Of a DNA stretch of 64,000 nucleotides, positions 18,921-27,800 are shown piece by piece. The stretch comes from Oxalobacteraceae bacterium (GTDB lineage Bacteria; Pseudomonadota; Gammaproteobacteria; Burkholderiales; Burkholderiaceae_D). The notes beneath the pieces are model-generated. The model was not told the DNA's origin. It did no database searches and was given only the letters and a program-made list of their open reading frames with translations. A program made the position numbers and the translations under genes. The DNA is taken from NCBI GenBank assembly GCA_027490725.1, contig JAIXXN010000037.1, positions 55,844 through 119,843 of the forward strand, written 5' to 3'. Within the stretch, counting starts at the first letter, position 1; every line of letters starts with the position of its first letter.

Positions 18921-19745
18921 ATGCTGACTTACCAACTGCAAGAGCTGACGGTGCGCCACCCCGGCGCAGCGCAGCAGGCTGCCCTGCATAGCCTGAACCT
19001 GAGCATCCGCCAGGGCGAACAGATCGCCCTGATCGGTCCCTCGGGCGCGGGCAAGACCACGCTACTGGCCACGCTGGCGCTGGCCCAGCAGCCGGCCAGT
19101 GGCCGCTTCGAGGCGTTCGGCGTGCTACCGTGGGCGCTGGCACATGGAGCGCGTCACCGCCTGCGCGCACGGCTGTTTCTGGCGCCGCAGACGCCACCAC
19201 TGCCGCCGCGCCAGCGGGTGGTCACGGCGGTGCTGGCAGCACGCTTGCCACACTGGAGTTTGTGGCGGGCACTCAGCTCGCTGTTCAAACCGGCCGATCC
19301 GGAAGCGGCATGGCAGGCACTCGCACGTTTTAATCTGGGTGACAAACTGTATGCCCGGGTGGACCGCTTATCGGGTGGCGAACGGCAGCGCTGTGCGCTG
19401 GCGCGCTTGCTGCTGTCGTCGGCTGAAGCACTGCTGGTCGATGAACCGTTATCGGCACTGGATCCGGCGCTCTCGACGCTGACCCTGAATACCCTACGCG
19501 ATGAAGCACGCCAGCGTAACGCGACGCTGATCTGCAGTCTGCATCAGGTCGAACTGGCACTGGCGCACTTCCCGCGCATCGTCGCCCTGCGGGATGGCCG
19601 GATTGCCTTCGACCTGCCACGCGAACAGGTGAGCCCTGAGATGATCGCCGCGCTGTATCAGGGCGCGACAGCGCAGTCGCCCGAGCTTGCGGCGCCGGAA
19701 TCCGACCCGATGCTGGTGCGTCCCGGCGTAGGCGCCTGCCTGTAA
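18921..19745 (+). CDS. PhnC-like ABC transporter ATPase
   Basis: Cytoplasmic ATP-hydrolysing subunit of 274 residues, starting 3 bp after the binding-protein stop. Walker A is GPSGAGKTT at residues 39-47, the signature is LSGGERQR, and Walker B is ALLVDEPLSALDPALS, followed by the switch His in SLHQVELAL. It belongs with the binding protein before it and the permeases after it. A 183-bp gap separates it from the first permease. Confidence 0.88.
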   Translation: MLTYQLQELTVRHPGAAQQAALHSLNLSIRQGEQIALIGPSGAGKTTLLATLALAQQPASGRFEAFGVLPWALAHGARHRLRARLFLAPQTPPLPPRQRVVTAVLAARLPHWSLWRALSSLFKPADPEAAWQALARFNLGDKLYARVDRLSGGERQRCALARLLLSSAEALLVDEPLSALDPALSTLTLNTLRDEARQRNATLICSLHQVELALAHFPRIVALRDGRIAFDLPREQVSPEMIAALYQGATAQSPELAAPESDPMLVRPGVGACL

Positions 19746-19928
19746 GTGCGGCGCTTCAAGCTGGCTCAGCGGGTGCTGCACTAGTTGCCATGATGCGCCG
19801 GGCAGCGGTTCGCAATCGGTGGCCCGCATCGGGACCGGCTTCTTTGTTATCATAGCGAAGCAAGGAACGCATCACTTCGCGCCCCCATATACCGCTAGCC
19901 CGTCGCTAGATTACCCGATCCCGTAACG

Positions 19929-20762
19929 ATGACAGCATCAACCACCAGTTTGCATCCCGATCCGGCATGGCGCGGCCGACTGGCCACCAGCGCCGTCGCC
20001 CTGATCCTGCTCTGGCCGATGCTGGTGGTGACCGAATTCAAACCGTGGCTGCTGCTGGACTGGCAAAGCCTGAGCGCCACCGGACGTTTTCTAGCCGATT
20101 TCCTGATTCCGGCGCACGGACAGGAATTCCTGCTGATGCTGCTCGAGCAAACCTGGCAGACGGTCGCGATTGCCACCGCCGGCCTGACACTGGCCTTGCT
20201 GGGCGCGATTCCCGCCACCCTGATTATCAACGAGCAGCTCTCGATTTCCCGGCTTGGTACTGGCCGCATGCGGCCAGTGGCGCGCGCCGTGCGCCAGCTG
20301 GTACGCTGGTGTATGGTCATACTGCGCAGCGTGCCGGAACTGGTGTGGGCGCTGCTGTTCGTACGCATCATCGGCCTCGGCCCCACGGCCGGTGTGCTGG
20401 CGATTGCACTCACCTACTGCGGCATGCTGGGCAAAGTGTATGCCGAGATTCTCGAATCGTCCGATGCGCGCGCCAGCAACACCCTGCTGGCCAATGGCAG
20501 CGGGCGCCTTGCCGCGCTGCTGTATGGCGCGCTGCCGGAAGCGGCCGCCGAACTGATGTCCTACACCGTATATCGCTGGGAATGCGCGATCCGTGGTTCG
20601 GTCGTGATGGGCTTCGTCGGCGCGGGCGGACTGGGACAGCGCATGGATGAATCGATGAAAATGCTGGCCGGTGCAGAAGTAAGCAGCATGCTGCTGGTGT
20701 TCGTGGCGCTGGTTGCGCTGGCGGACCTGTTCTCCAAAACCTTACGGCGTCGCCTCGGATGA
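19929..20762 (+). CDS. PhnE-like ABC permease 1
   Basis: Inner-membrane permease of 277 residues with about six hydrophobic helices. The EAA-type coupling loop is seen around NTLLANGSGRLAALLYGALPEAAAELMSYTVYRWE, ending GFVGAGGLGQRMDE. It pairs with the following permease, with which it overlaps by 4 bp (ATGA). No clear Shine-Dalgarno precedes its ATG. The N-terminal region is hydrophilic for about 15 residues, then membrane-spanning. Confidence 0.85.
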   Translation: MTASTTSLHPDPAWRGRLATSAVALILLWPMLVVTEFKPWLLLDWQSLSATGRFLADFLIPAHGQEFLLMLLEQTWQTVAIATAGLTLALLGAIPATLIINEQLSISRLGTGRMRPVARAVRQLVRWCMVILRSVPELVWALLFVRIIGLGPTAGVLAIALTYCGMLGKVYAEILESSDARASNTLLANGSGRLAALLYGALPEAAAELMSYTVYRWECAIRGSVVMGFVGAGGLGQRMDESMKMLAGAEVSSMLLVFVALVALADLFSKTLRRRLG

Positions 20763-21550
20763 AATCAGCCCGGCCTCCCGCCCCGCGCCGCGACTGGACC
20801 ATCATCAGCCTGATGCTGCTGGTGCTGTGCCTGATCGTCGCCAGCTTCGCGACCCTGCCCCTGAAATGGCGCGAATTCTTCACCCTTGACGCCGTGCGCA
20901 GTATTCTCGAACTGCTGGCCGGCTTCACCCCGCCCGACCTGACCCCGGCCTTCCTGCGGCGCACTGGCTGGGCCGCCATCGAAACCATGGCCATGTCGGC
21001 ACTCGGCACCCTGCTCGCCGTCGTAGCGGCGCTACTGTTTTCCCTGCCTGGCTCCGGACGACTGGGACGCCCTGCCCGCGCCCTGATGCGCGCCCTGCTG
21101 AACGTGCTGCGCTCGATCCCGGAACTGGTCTGGGCCGCGATTCTGCTGATTGCGGCAGGCCTGGGACCGTTCGGTGGCACACTGGCGCTGGCCGCCCACA
21201 CCGCCGGGGTACTGGGACGGCTGTTTGCCGATGCACTGGAAAATGCCGCACCACTGCCGGAGCACAGCTTGCGCAGCAACGGCGCCAGCGCCAGCGCCGC
21301 CTTCTTCTACGCGACCTTGCCACAAACCCTGCCACAGATGCTGTCCTACACCCTGTACCGCTGGGAGAACAATATCCGCGCGGCCGCCATTCTCGGCGTG
21401 GTGGGTGCCGGTGGTCTGGGGCAGATGCTGAAATTCCACCTGTCGCTATTCCAGATGCAGCAGGCTGCCACCGTGATCCTCGCCATGCTGTTACTGGTCG
21501 CGCTGGTCGATGCGGTCAGCTTTGCGCTGCGCCGCGCACTCACCCGTTAG
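20759..21550 (+). CDS. PhnE-like ABC permease 2
   Basis: Second permease of 263 residues, translationally coupled to the first. The coupling loop resembles its partner (LRSNGASASAAFFYATLPQTLPQMLSYTLYRWENNIRAAAILGVVGAGGLGQML), so the pair is a duplicated PhnE type giving a heterodimeric channel. RSIPELVWAAIL matches RSVPELVWALLF in permease 1. Substrate as for the binding protein. Confidence 0.85.
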   Translation: MKSARPPAPRRDWTIISLMLLVLCLIVASFATLPLKWREFFTLDAVRSILELLAGFTPPDLTPAFLRRTGWAAIETMAMSALGTLLAVVAALLFSLPGSGRLGRPARALMRALLNVLRSIPELVWAAILLIAAGLGPFGGTLALAAHTAGVLGRLFADALENAAPLPEHSLRSNGASASAAFFYATLPQTLPQMLSYTLYRWENNIRAAAILGVVGAGGLGQMLKFHLSLFQMQQAATVILAMLLLVALVDAVSFALRRALTR

Positions 21551-21570
21551 CCCTCTCCATAAAGCTCCCC

Positions 21571-22242
21571 ATGCTCGAACTGCGTCACCTGAGTAAAACC
21601 TACGGCAATGGCCGCACCGTCCTGAACGACGTCAGCTGGCACTTCAAGGCGGGCGAATTCGTTGCCATCATGGGCGATTCGGGGGTCGGCAAATCCACCC
21701 TGCTGAATCTCATCGCGGGGCTCGACACACCGGACCCCAGTTGCGGTCCGGATGCGATTCTGGTCGACGGCGTAGCGCTGGCCAGCCTCGATGACGATGC
21801 CGCCACCCGTCTGCGACGCCAGCGCATGGGCTTTATTTTTCAGGCCTTCCACGTGCTACCCCACTTGACCCTGCTGCAGAATGTGGCGCTACCACTGCTC
21901 CTAAACGGCATGCCGACGGCTGCTGCGGCCGAGATGCTGGCGGCAGTTGGTCTGGGCGGACGCGAACACGACTTCCCCCATCAACTGTCGGGCGGCGAAA
22001 TGCAGCGCGTCGCCATCGCGCGGGCACTGGTGCATCGCCCGGCACTGGTGCTGGCCGACGAACCGACCGGCAACCTCGACCCCGACACGGCTCACAGCAT
22101 CCTCGAACTGCTGCGCCGCGAGATCAAAGCCACCGGTGCCTGCGCCATCATGGTCACGCACGCCCACAGCGCCGCGGCAATGAGCGACAAAGTACTTCAT
22201 TTATCAAAGATTGGCATACAAGAAACAACAAACGTCAAGTGA
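21571..22242 (+). CDS. LolD/MacB-like ABC ATPase without visible permease
   Basis: ATPase of 223 residues. Walker A is GDSGVGKS (35-42), the Q-loop is [18 protein letters not shown], the signature is LSGGEMQR, and Walker B is [16 protein letters not shown]. This is the LolD/FtsE/MacB subfamily, which normally works with FtsX-like permeases, not PhnE-type ones. It starts 20 bp after permease 2 on the same strand, so it may be cotranscribed. No FtsX-like gene is nearby. The last 15 codons are noticeably more AT-rich. Confidence 0.8.
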   Translation: MLELRHLSKTYGNGRTVLNDVSWHFKAGEFVAIMGDSGVGKSTLLNLIAGLDTPDPSCGPDAILVDGVALASLDDDAATRLRRQRMGFIFQAFHVLPHLTLLQNVALPLLLNGMPTAAAAEMLAAVGLGGREHDFPHQLSGGEMQRVAIARALVHRPALVLADEPTGNLDPDTAHSILELLRREIKATGACAIMVTHAHSAAAMSDKVLHLSKIGIQETTNVK

Positions 22243-22431
22243 TTTGACCAATAAACAAGCTAATTTATTTGTCACATCGTGCCATTCAGCACGCGCCGTA
22301 GTATGATTTGCCTAACTTGCATGGTTATCAAGAATGTTGAGAAGCGCTCTCATTCAGATAAGTAATGTGGGCGCTAGCCTTGCCAGGAAACGTCATCTTT
22401 TATCCACGTTTTGAGCAAAGGAGGAGCAATC

Positions 22432-22719
22432 ATGAACGTACGGCAAAAGAAGCTGGAACTGATCGAAGCCATGAATCGTGCTCGGGCTCTGGAACCTTCC
22501 AGTTTCGTCCCGAATAAGCTGCTTGATACTTTGATCGAGAAGATGAACTTGAAAAACGACGCAGAACTCTGCCGAGTTTTGGAGGTACAACCTCCGATTA
22601 TTAGCAAGATACGTCATCGCAAACTAACCGTCGGCGCGACCATTTTGCTGCGTATGCACGAGAAGTCGGACATCAGCATACGTGAATTGAAGGACCTGTC
22701 GACCGCTTCGATGCACTGA
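22432..22719 (+). CDS. Small HTH (XRE-like) protein, unknown
   Basis: 95-residue basic protein. The segment NDAELCRVLEVQPPIISKIRHRKLTVGATILLRMHE reads as a helix-turn-helix of Cro/XRE type in its simplest form. The start is fixed by AAGGAGGAG 5-6 bases before ATG 22432; the longer frame from 22411 lacks a binding site. It stands alone, with about 190 bp of AT-richer DNA upstream. It is likely a small DNA-binding regulator; the target is unknown. Confidence 0.75.
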   Translation: MNVRQKKLELIEAMNRARALEPSSFVPNKLLDTLIEKMNLKNDAELCRVLEVQPPIISKIRHRKLTVGATILLRMHEKSDISIRELKDLSTASMH

Positions 22720-22846
22720 ACAGCCTAGCTGCTCATGCGATGCCGAGCGCCGGCATGCGGTATCCAGCGCCCTTAGTAGCAACACCGTACAGCCCAAACC
22801 CTGCTGAACGACACCTCGCTACCAAGCGCACCGAACTAGCCCCCGG

Positions 22847-23443
22847 CTAGCATTTCTCATATTTCCAGTTACGTGCTTTTCCCTCGGCGATCCACTCGAC
22901 TGCCTGTTCACGCCTGCGCGCGCGGGTTGCCTCGGTTTTCGCCTCGTCCAGCCAGGCGATGTATTCGCGCTGCTTGCCGGGCGTGAAGTCGCTGAAATGC
23001 TGCTGCGCTGCGGGCACCAGCGCCAGTGCGGCTTGCAGATCGTCCGGCACCGTCACTGCCGTGGTCACGCGAGTGCGTACGCGCGGTTGTGCTACCCCGT
23101 CCTGATTGAGTTGCATCGCCTGGCGTAGATAGGCCTGCAGTTGTGGCAGGGCTGGCAAATCGTCGAGCGACGTGATGCGCCCGAACTGGCCCATCGCGTC
23201 GCGCTGCGCGGCGTCGCCCATCAGCAGTTCGGCCTTCCAGAAATTCAGTGCGCAATGCGCCTTGAAAGCGGCCGTGCTGCACAACATGCCCTGATACATA
23301 AAGTGCGGGAAGCTCCACTTCATGGTTTCCTCCACCTCTGGACAGGTGTCGTGCACCACCGCGCGCAAATGGCGCAGGATAGGCTGGGCAAACGGCGCGG
23401 CCTGTTCAATGTAGGCATCAACGCGGGGGTCGGTAATCGGCAT
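22847..23443 (-). CDS. YdeI/OmpD-associated (DUF1801-type) protein
   Basis: 198-residue cytoplasmic protein. An N-terminal DUF1801-like half (VDAYIEQAAPFAQPILRHLRAVVHDTCPEVEETMKWSFPHFMYQG) is followed by a YdeI-type C-terminal half (VPDDLQAALALVPAAQQHFSDFTPGKQREYIAWLDEAKTEATRARRREQAVEWIAEGK). The family is widespread, with no well-established biochemical role. The ATG at 23443 gives the standard N-terminus; the frame extends upstream to 23572 without a conserved sequence. Confidence 0.85.
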   Translation of the reverse strand: MPITDPRVDAYIEQAAPFAQPILRHLRAVVHDTCPEVEETMKWSFPHFMYQGMLCSTAAFKAHCALNFWKAELLMGDAAQRDAMGQFGRITSLDDLPALPQLQAYLRQAMQLNQDGVAQPRVRTRVTTAVTVPDDLQAALALVPAAQQHFSDFTPGKQREYIAWLDEAKTEATRARRREQAVEWIAEGKARNWKYEKC

Positions 23444-23553
23444 CTTGGTTTTTCGCAGACGGATAGTAATCGTCAATATACCAAACCGGCACAGCGCCGC
23501 AAGCATGAGGTTCTGTTCTATACTCCGCACAACGGAATTCATAGAACTCGCCG

Positions 23554-25875
23554 ATGCCCAAACACAAAGCACCCGGACGCATACAAGCCTACCCGCACGC
23601 CGCCGCCGGCTGGGGCGCCGTGAAACAGGTCGCCGTCAATCTGGTGCGCGAAAAAGTCAGCGTCGGGCACCTCCCCGCCTTACTCAGCCAGAACCAGCCG
23701 GGCGGCTTCGATTGCCCCGGCTGCGCCTGGCCCGACCGGGCAGCCGGTGCCAGCTTCGCGTTCTGCGAGAACGGCGTCAAAGCTGTCGCCGCCGAAGCCA
23801 CCAGCAAACGTGTCGGCGCAGAGTTTTTCGCCACCCACAGCGTCAGCGCACTGCTCGAACAATCCGACTACGCGCTCGAACAGCATGGCCGCCTGACCGT
23901 GCCACTCGAATACGACCCCGCCAGCGATCACTATCGTCCGATCACATGGGAGCGCGCCTTTGCCGCCATCGCAGAACATCTGCACGCCCTGCCCGACCCG
24001 AATCAGGCCGCCTTCTATACGTCGGGGCGCACCGCCAACGAAGCAGCATTTCTATTCCAGCTGTTCGTGCGCATGTACGGCACCAACAACTTCCCGGACT
24101 GCTCGAATATGTGCCACGAACCGACCAGCCGCGGTCTACCCGGCACGGTCGGCGTGGGCAAAGGCACGGTCACGCTGGACGACTTCGAACAGGCCGACCT
24201 GCTACTTATCTTTGGCCAGAATCCCGCCACCAATCACCCGCGCATGCTGGGCGAATTGCGCGCCTGCGCCCGGCGCGGCGCCAGCATCGTCTCGATCAAC
24301 CCGCTGCGCGAGCGTGGACTGGAACGCTTTACCAGCCCTACCCACGCCAGCGAAATGCTCGGCCACGGCAGCACCACCATTAGCTCACTGTTTATCCAGC
24401 CGCAGCTCGGCGGTGACTTTGCCCTGATCAAAGGCATCGCCAAGCGCCTGCTGGAACTGGACGATGCCGCACGAGCGGCGGGTAAGGCCAGTCTGCTTGA
24501 TCGCGAATTTCTCGACCAGCACACCAGTGGCTTTGCCGCCTTCGAGCAAGACCTGCGCGCGCAGGACTGGGCGCCACTGCTGGAAGAATCGGGCGTGCCA
24601 CGCGCGCAGATCGAACAACTGGCCGAACTGTATAGCCGCAGCCGGAATGTGATCAGCACCTGGGGCATGGGGCTGACCCAGCACAAGGGCGCTGTCGCCA
24701 CCATCCAGCTGCTGTCGAATCTGATGATGATGCGCGGGAACATCGGCCGCCCTGGCGCCGGTCTGTGCCCGGTGCGCGGCCACTCGAATGTACAGGGTGA
24801 CCGCACCATGGGTATCGAAGAAAAACCCGCCAGCGCGTTTCTCGACCGGCTCGCGCAGGTGTTCGACTTTGACCCGCCGCGCCAGCATGGCTATGACACC
24901 GTCGCCAGCATTCAGGCCATGCTGGATGGTCAGGTAAAAGTCTTGGTGGCGCTGGGTGGCAACTTCGCGATGGCCACGCCGGATACACCGCGCTGCTTCG
25001 CGGCCTTGCGCTCCTGCGCACTGACCGTGCACATCGCCACCAAGCTCAATCGCAGCCATCTGGTACACGGCCAAGCGGCGCTGCTACTGCCCACACTGGG
25101 GCGCACCGAAATCGATCTGCAGCACGGTGTAGCGCAAGGCATCAGTGTCGAGGACTCTATGAGCATGGTGCACCTATCCTACGGCCAGAACACGCCTGCC
25201 TCCAGCGCCCTGCTTTCGGAAACCATGATCGTCGCGCGGATGGCCGATGCCACGCTGGGACACGACAAAGTCGACTGGCTGGGCTACGCCGGCGACTACG
25301 CCCGCATCCGCGACGCCATCGCACAGGTGCTCGACGACTTCCACGATTTCAACCAGCGCGTTGCCCAGCCGGGCGGCTTTCATCTCAAAGTCGCCTCGCG
25401 CCAGCGCGAGTGGCGCACCGCCAGCGGAAAAGCCCAGTTCATCGTCCACCCGCTAGCCACCGACACGCCGATCCAGCGCGCCCGCGCCCTGCATGGCAAA
25501 CGCCTGATGGTACTCATGACGGCGCGCTCGCACGACCAGTACAACACCACTATCTACGGCATGGACGACCGCTATCGCGGCGTGTTCGGGCTGCGCCGTG
25601 TGCTATTCATCCACCGTGAAGATCTGGCGATGCTGGGGCTAGCGCGGGGCGAGTGGGTGGATCTGCACAGCGTGTGGGACGACGGCATCGAACGCCGCGC
25701 CGAACGCTTTTTACTGGTGGAATACGATATCCCGCGCGGCTGTCTGGGCGCCTACTTCCCCGAGACCAACGTCCTGCTGCCCTTGCACAGCACCGCCGAT
25801 GGTGCCGGTACACCCACGGCCAAATCCATCCCCGTGCTGCTGGAGCGGTCCGCGCTACAGGAATCGGCGGAATAA
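23554..25875 (+). CDS. YdeP/FdhF-family molybdopterin oxidoreductase
   Basis: Molybdopterin-guanine-dinucleotide enzyme of 773 residues, related to formate dehydrogenase alpha but of the YdeP group. The N-terminus has GGFDCPGCAWPD instead of a full Fe4S4 four-Cys motif. The cofactor domains include FYTSGRTANEAAFLFQLFVRMYGTNNFPDCSNMCHEP, FGQNPATNHPRMLGELR and the C-terminal MTARSHDQYNTTIYGMDDRYRGVFG. No in-frame TGA (Sec) occurs; the residue corresponding to the Mo ligand appears to be Cys in CSNMCHE. Its substrate is unknown (YdeP is linked to acid resistance in E. coli). fdhD lies convergently downstream, matching the need for sulfuration of the Mo cofactor. Confidence 0.9.
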   Translation: MPKHKAPGRIQAYPHAAAGWGAVKQVAVNLVREKVSVGHLPALLSQNQPGGFDCPGCAWPDRAAGASFAFCENGVKAVAAEATSKRVGAEFFATHSVSALLEQSDYALEQHGRLTVPLEYDPASDHYRPITWERAFAAIAEHLHALPDPNQAAFYTSGRTANEAAFLFQLFVRMYGTNNFPDCSNMCHEPTSRGLPGTVGVGKGTVTLDDFEQADLLLIFGQNPATNHPRMLGELRACARRGASIVSINPLRERGLERFTSPTHASEMLGHGSTTISSLFIQPQLGGDFALIKGIAKRLLELDDAARAAGKASLLDREFLDQHTSGFAAFEQDLRAQDWAPLLEESGVPRAQIEQLAELYSRSRNVISTWGMGLTQHKGAVATIQLLSNLMMMRGNIGRPGAGLCPVRGHSNVQGDRTMGIEEKPASAFLDRLAQVFDFDPPRQHGYDTVASIQAMLDGQVKVLVALGGNFAMATPDTPRCFAALRSCALTVHIATKLNRSHLVHGQAALLLPTLGRTEIDLQHGVAQGISVEDSMSMVHLSYGQNTPASSALLSETMIVARMADATLGHDKVDWLGYAGDYARIRDAIAQVLDDFHDFNQRVAQPGGFHLKVASRQREWRTASGKAQFIVHPLATDTPIQRARALHGKRLMVLMTARSHDQYNTTIYGMDDRYRGVFGLRRVLFIHREDLAMLGLARGEWVDLHSVWDDGIERRAERFLLVEYDIPRGCLGAYFPETNVLLPLHSTADGAGTPTAKSIPVLLERSALQESAE

Positions 25876-25946
25876 GGCGGAGCGCCAGAATCAGGAGGCG
25901 CGCAGCTTACCGGGCCAGCCGCGCAGTGTGCGAAGGCCGAACTGAT

Positions 25947-26759
25947 TCAGGTGTATTCGACGCAGGCATCCTGACGGCAGAAGCTGACCAGCTTGACGCC
26001 CGCCGTCGCCGCGATATCGATCGCCAGTGTGCTGGGCGCGGAGATCGTCGCCAGCAGCGGAATCTGCATGCGCGCCACCTTGCGTACCAGCTCGTAACTG
26101 GCGCGGCTGGACATGAACACAAAGCCTGCACGCATATCGACGCCGCCAGCGGCCAGCGCACCGATCAGCTTATCGAGGGCATTGTGACGTCCCACATCCT
26201 CGCACACCAGCTGCACATTGCCTGCCACATCGCACCAGCCGGCAGCATGCACCCCGCCGGTGCTGCGCATCAGCTCCTGCTGGTGGCCGAACTGTGCCAC
26301 CGCCTGCGCCACCGCATGCGCCAGTCCTGCATCATCATGTAGCGGGGGCGTGGTAATCCGCTCAGGGTGCAGATCGATCTGCTCCAGGCTTTCGAGACCG
26401 CACACACCGCAGCCGCTGCGTCCCGCCATGGAACGGCGCTGCTGCTTTAAATCGTTGAATGATTGCTGGGAAATGGTGAGTGCCACTTCGGCACTGCGCT
26501 GGTGCAGGGTGACTTCGATATCGAAGACATCGCTCGCCTGCCCGATCAAGCCTTCGGTAAGCGCAAAGCCCAGCGCGAAAGCTTCCAGCTGACGTGGCGT
26601 AACCATCATCACGGCATGAGCGATACCGTTAAACACCAGCGCTACCGGCATCTCCTCGGCGACGCTATCTTCCAGCGCCTGCGGAGTCGTCGCAACCCGA
26701 TGTCGTCGCACGGTGCGCTGCTGCGCACCGCTCTGGTCCACCCCTGTCTGAAACTTCAT
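25947..26759 (-). CDS. fdhD: FdhD sulfurtransferase for formate-dehydrogenase-type cofactors
   Basis: Carries sulfur from IscS to the bis-MGD cofactor of FDH-like enzymes. The protein has 270 residues and contains the CxxC motif CGVC (Cys117, Cys120). The NGIAHAVMMVTPRQLEAFALGFALTEGLI and EDVGRHNALDKLIG motifs are diagnostic. It converges with the YdeP-type oxidoreductase, its likely client. Confidence 0.94.
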   Translation of the reverse strand: MKFQTGVDQSGAQQRTVRRHRVATTPQALEDSVAEEMPVALVFNGIAHAVMMVTPRQLEAFALGFALTEGLIGQASDVFDIEVTLHQRSAEVALTISQQSFNDLKQQRRSMAGRSGCGVCGLESLEQIDLHPERITTPPLHDDAGLAHAVAQAVAQFGHQQELMRSTGGVHAAGWCDVAGNVQLVCEDVGRHNALDKLIGALAAGGVDMRAGFVFMSSRASYELVRKVARMQIPLLATISAPSTLAIDIAATAGVKLVSFCRQDACVEYT

Positions 26760-26829
26760 TGCCGCTCCGGTGAATAAGCACTGCGACTTATTCTACACGG
26801 CGCGGCACGCTTAGTCAGGGCAGCGTGAC

Positions 26830-27594
26830 TCAGGCTTCGCCATTCACGCCATAGTGACGGGCATAGCGGCCATCCAGGTTAGCCAGAGGCAGTAGCAGGA
26901 ACAGATCGGCGCTTTCGAAATCAGGATCCCAGGCCGGTTCGCCGCAGATCCAGGCACCGGAACGCATATAGCCCTTGAGCAGCGGCGGCACTTGCGGCTT
27001 CTGGGCCGCCTCCAGTTTGGAGAACGGGAACGGCAGATGCGGCGTCACACGGTATTCGGCGGGCGCCAGATGGGCAGCGGCCAGTTGACGGTACACAGCA
27101 ACGGCATTGTGACCACCATCAGCCAGACTGATACTGGCGCAACCGGTCAGGAAATCGCAGTTTTCACGGCGCATGTAGTCGGCCAGGCCGGACCACAGCA
27201 GCATAATCACGCTACCACCCCGGTAATCAGGATGGATGCAGGCGCGCCCCGCTTCGACCATGCGACCACGCAGATGATTCAGACGTCCCAGATCGAACTC
27301 GCCTTCCGAGTAGACGCGACCGATTTTACGGGCACGCGCAGCGCTCAGCAGACGGTAGGTACCGACCACTTTCAGCGTGCTGCTATCGCGCACGATCAGG
27401 TGATCGCAATGCTCGTCGAATTCATCGCTATCGAGGCCGTCGTCGCGCATCAGCGAGCTCAGACCCATGGTTTCGATGAACACCTTATAGCGCAGACGCT
27501 GCACTTCGCGCAGCTCTTCCGGGGTGCTTGCCATACTGAGAACCAGCTTGCCGGACGCGGCTCGAACGTCGGCTTGTATGATCGAAGTTTGCAT
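26830..27594 (-). CDS. olsB: OlsB-like ornithine acyltransferase (GNAT fold)
   Basis: 254-residue acyltransferase. The acyl-homoserine-lactone-synthase/GNAT-like motifs VQRLRYKVFIETMG, VGTYRLLS and MVEAGRACIHPDYRGGSVIMLLWSGLADYM match the OlsB family, which transfers a 3-hydroxyacyl group from ACP to ornithine in the first step of ornithine-lipid synthesis. An olsA partner is not adjacent. The start is supported by AGAAAGGA 6-7 bases upstream. Three 7-bp Pho-box-like repeats with 4-bp spacers lie 57-85 bp before the start, consistent with the known induction of ornithine lipids in phosphate starvation in other bacteria. Confidence 0.85.
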   Translation of the reverse strand: MQTSIIQADVRAASGKLVLSMASTPEELREVQRLRYKVFIETMGLSSLMRDDGLDSDEFDEHCDHLIVRDSSTLKVVGTYRLLSAARARKIGRVYSEGEFDLGRLNHLRGRMVEAGRACIHPDYRGGSVIMLLWSGLADYMRRENCDFLTGCASISLADGGHNAVAVYRQLAAAHLAPAEYRVTPHLPFPFSKLEAAQKPQVPPLLKGYMRSGAWICGEPAWDPDFESADLFLLLPLANLDGRYARHYGVNGEA

Positions 27595-27650
27595 GCTTCA
27601 TCCTTTCTGTGGGAGACAAAGCAAGCGTAACGGGGGAATACTTCAAGACC

Positions 27651-27679
27651 ATGACAGACCGATGTCAGTTGCATGACAT
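27651..27679 (-). promoter_or_regulatory. Three tandem PhoB-box-like repeats upstream of olsB
   Basis: Read toward olsB: ATGTCAT, then GCAA, CTGACAT, CGGT, CTGTCAT. The units repeat every 11 bp, and the last is a perfect CTGTCAT. Ten bases further on is TATTCC, a possible -10. This is the classical geometry of a Pho promoter. Confidence 0.65.
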
Positions 27680-27704
27680 GCATCAAACTGTGGTGAATAA
27701 CTCA

Positions 27705-27799
27705 AACCCGGGGTCAGATCCGACATCCGGACACAAGCTCTACTGTAACGGACCTGCAACAGCCCAGCTCGTGTCTGAATGTCGGATCTGACCCCGGTT
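27705..27799. repeat. Inverted-repeat element, copy 1 (next to udk)
   Basis: A 95-bp element whose arms of about 35 bases pair almost fully; the core GGGGTCAGATCCGACAT is shared exactly with the second element at 28492-28578. On the plus strand it is followed by a T-rich run, so it may also act as a terminator. It resembles REP/BIME-type palindromes. Confidence 0.8.
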
Positions 27800-27800
27800 T

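Noticed and set aside
23554..25875. Possible selenocysteine formate dehydrogenase near selenium genes
   Set aside because: No in-frame TGA, and the N-terminus is YdeP-like; there is no reason to invoke Sec.
27651..27680. Lux-box-like palindrome ATGTCA-N6-TGACAT upstream of the GNAT gene
   Set aside because: It is better explained as part of three 11-bp-spaced Pho-type direct repeats, and the gene is OlsB-like, not an AHL synthase.
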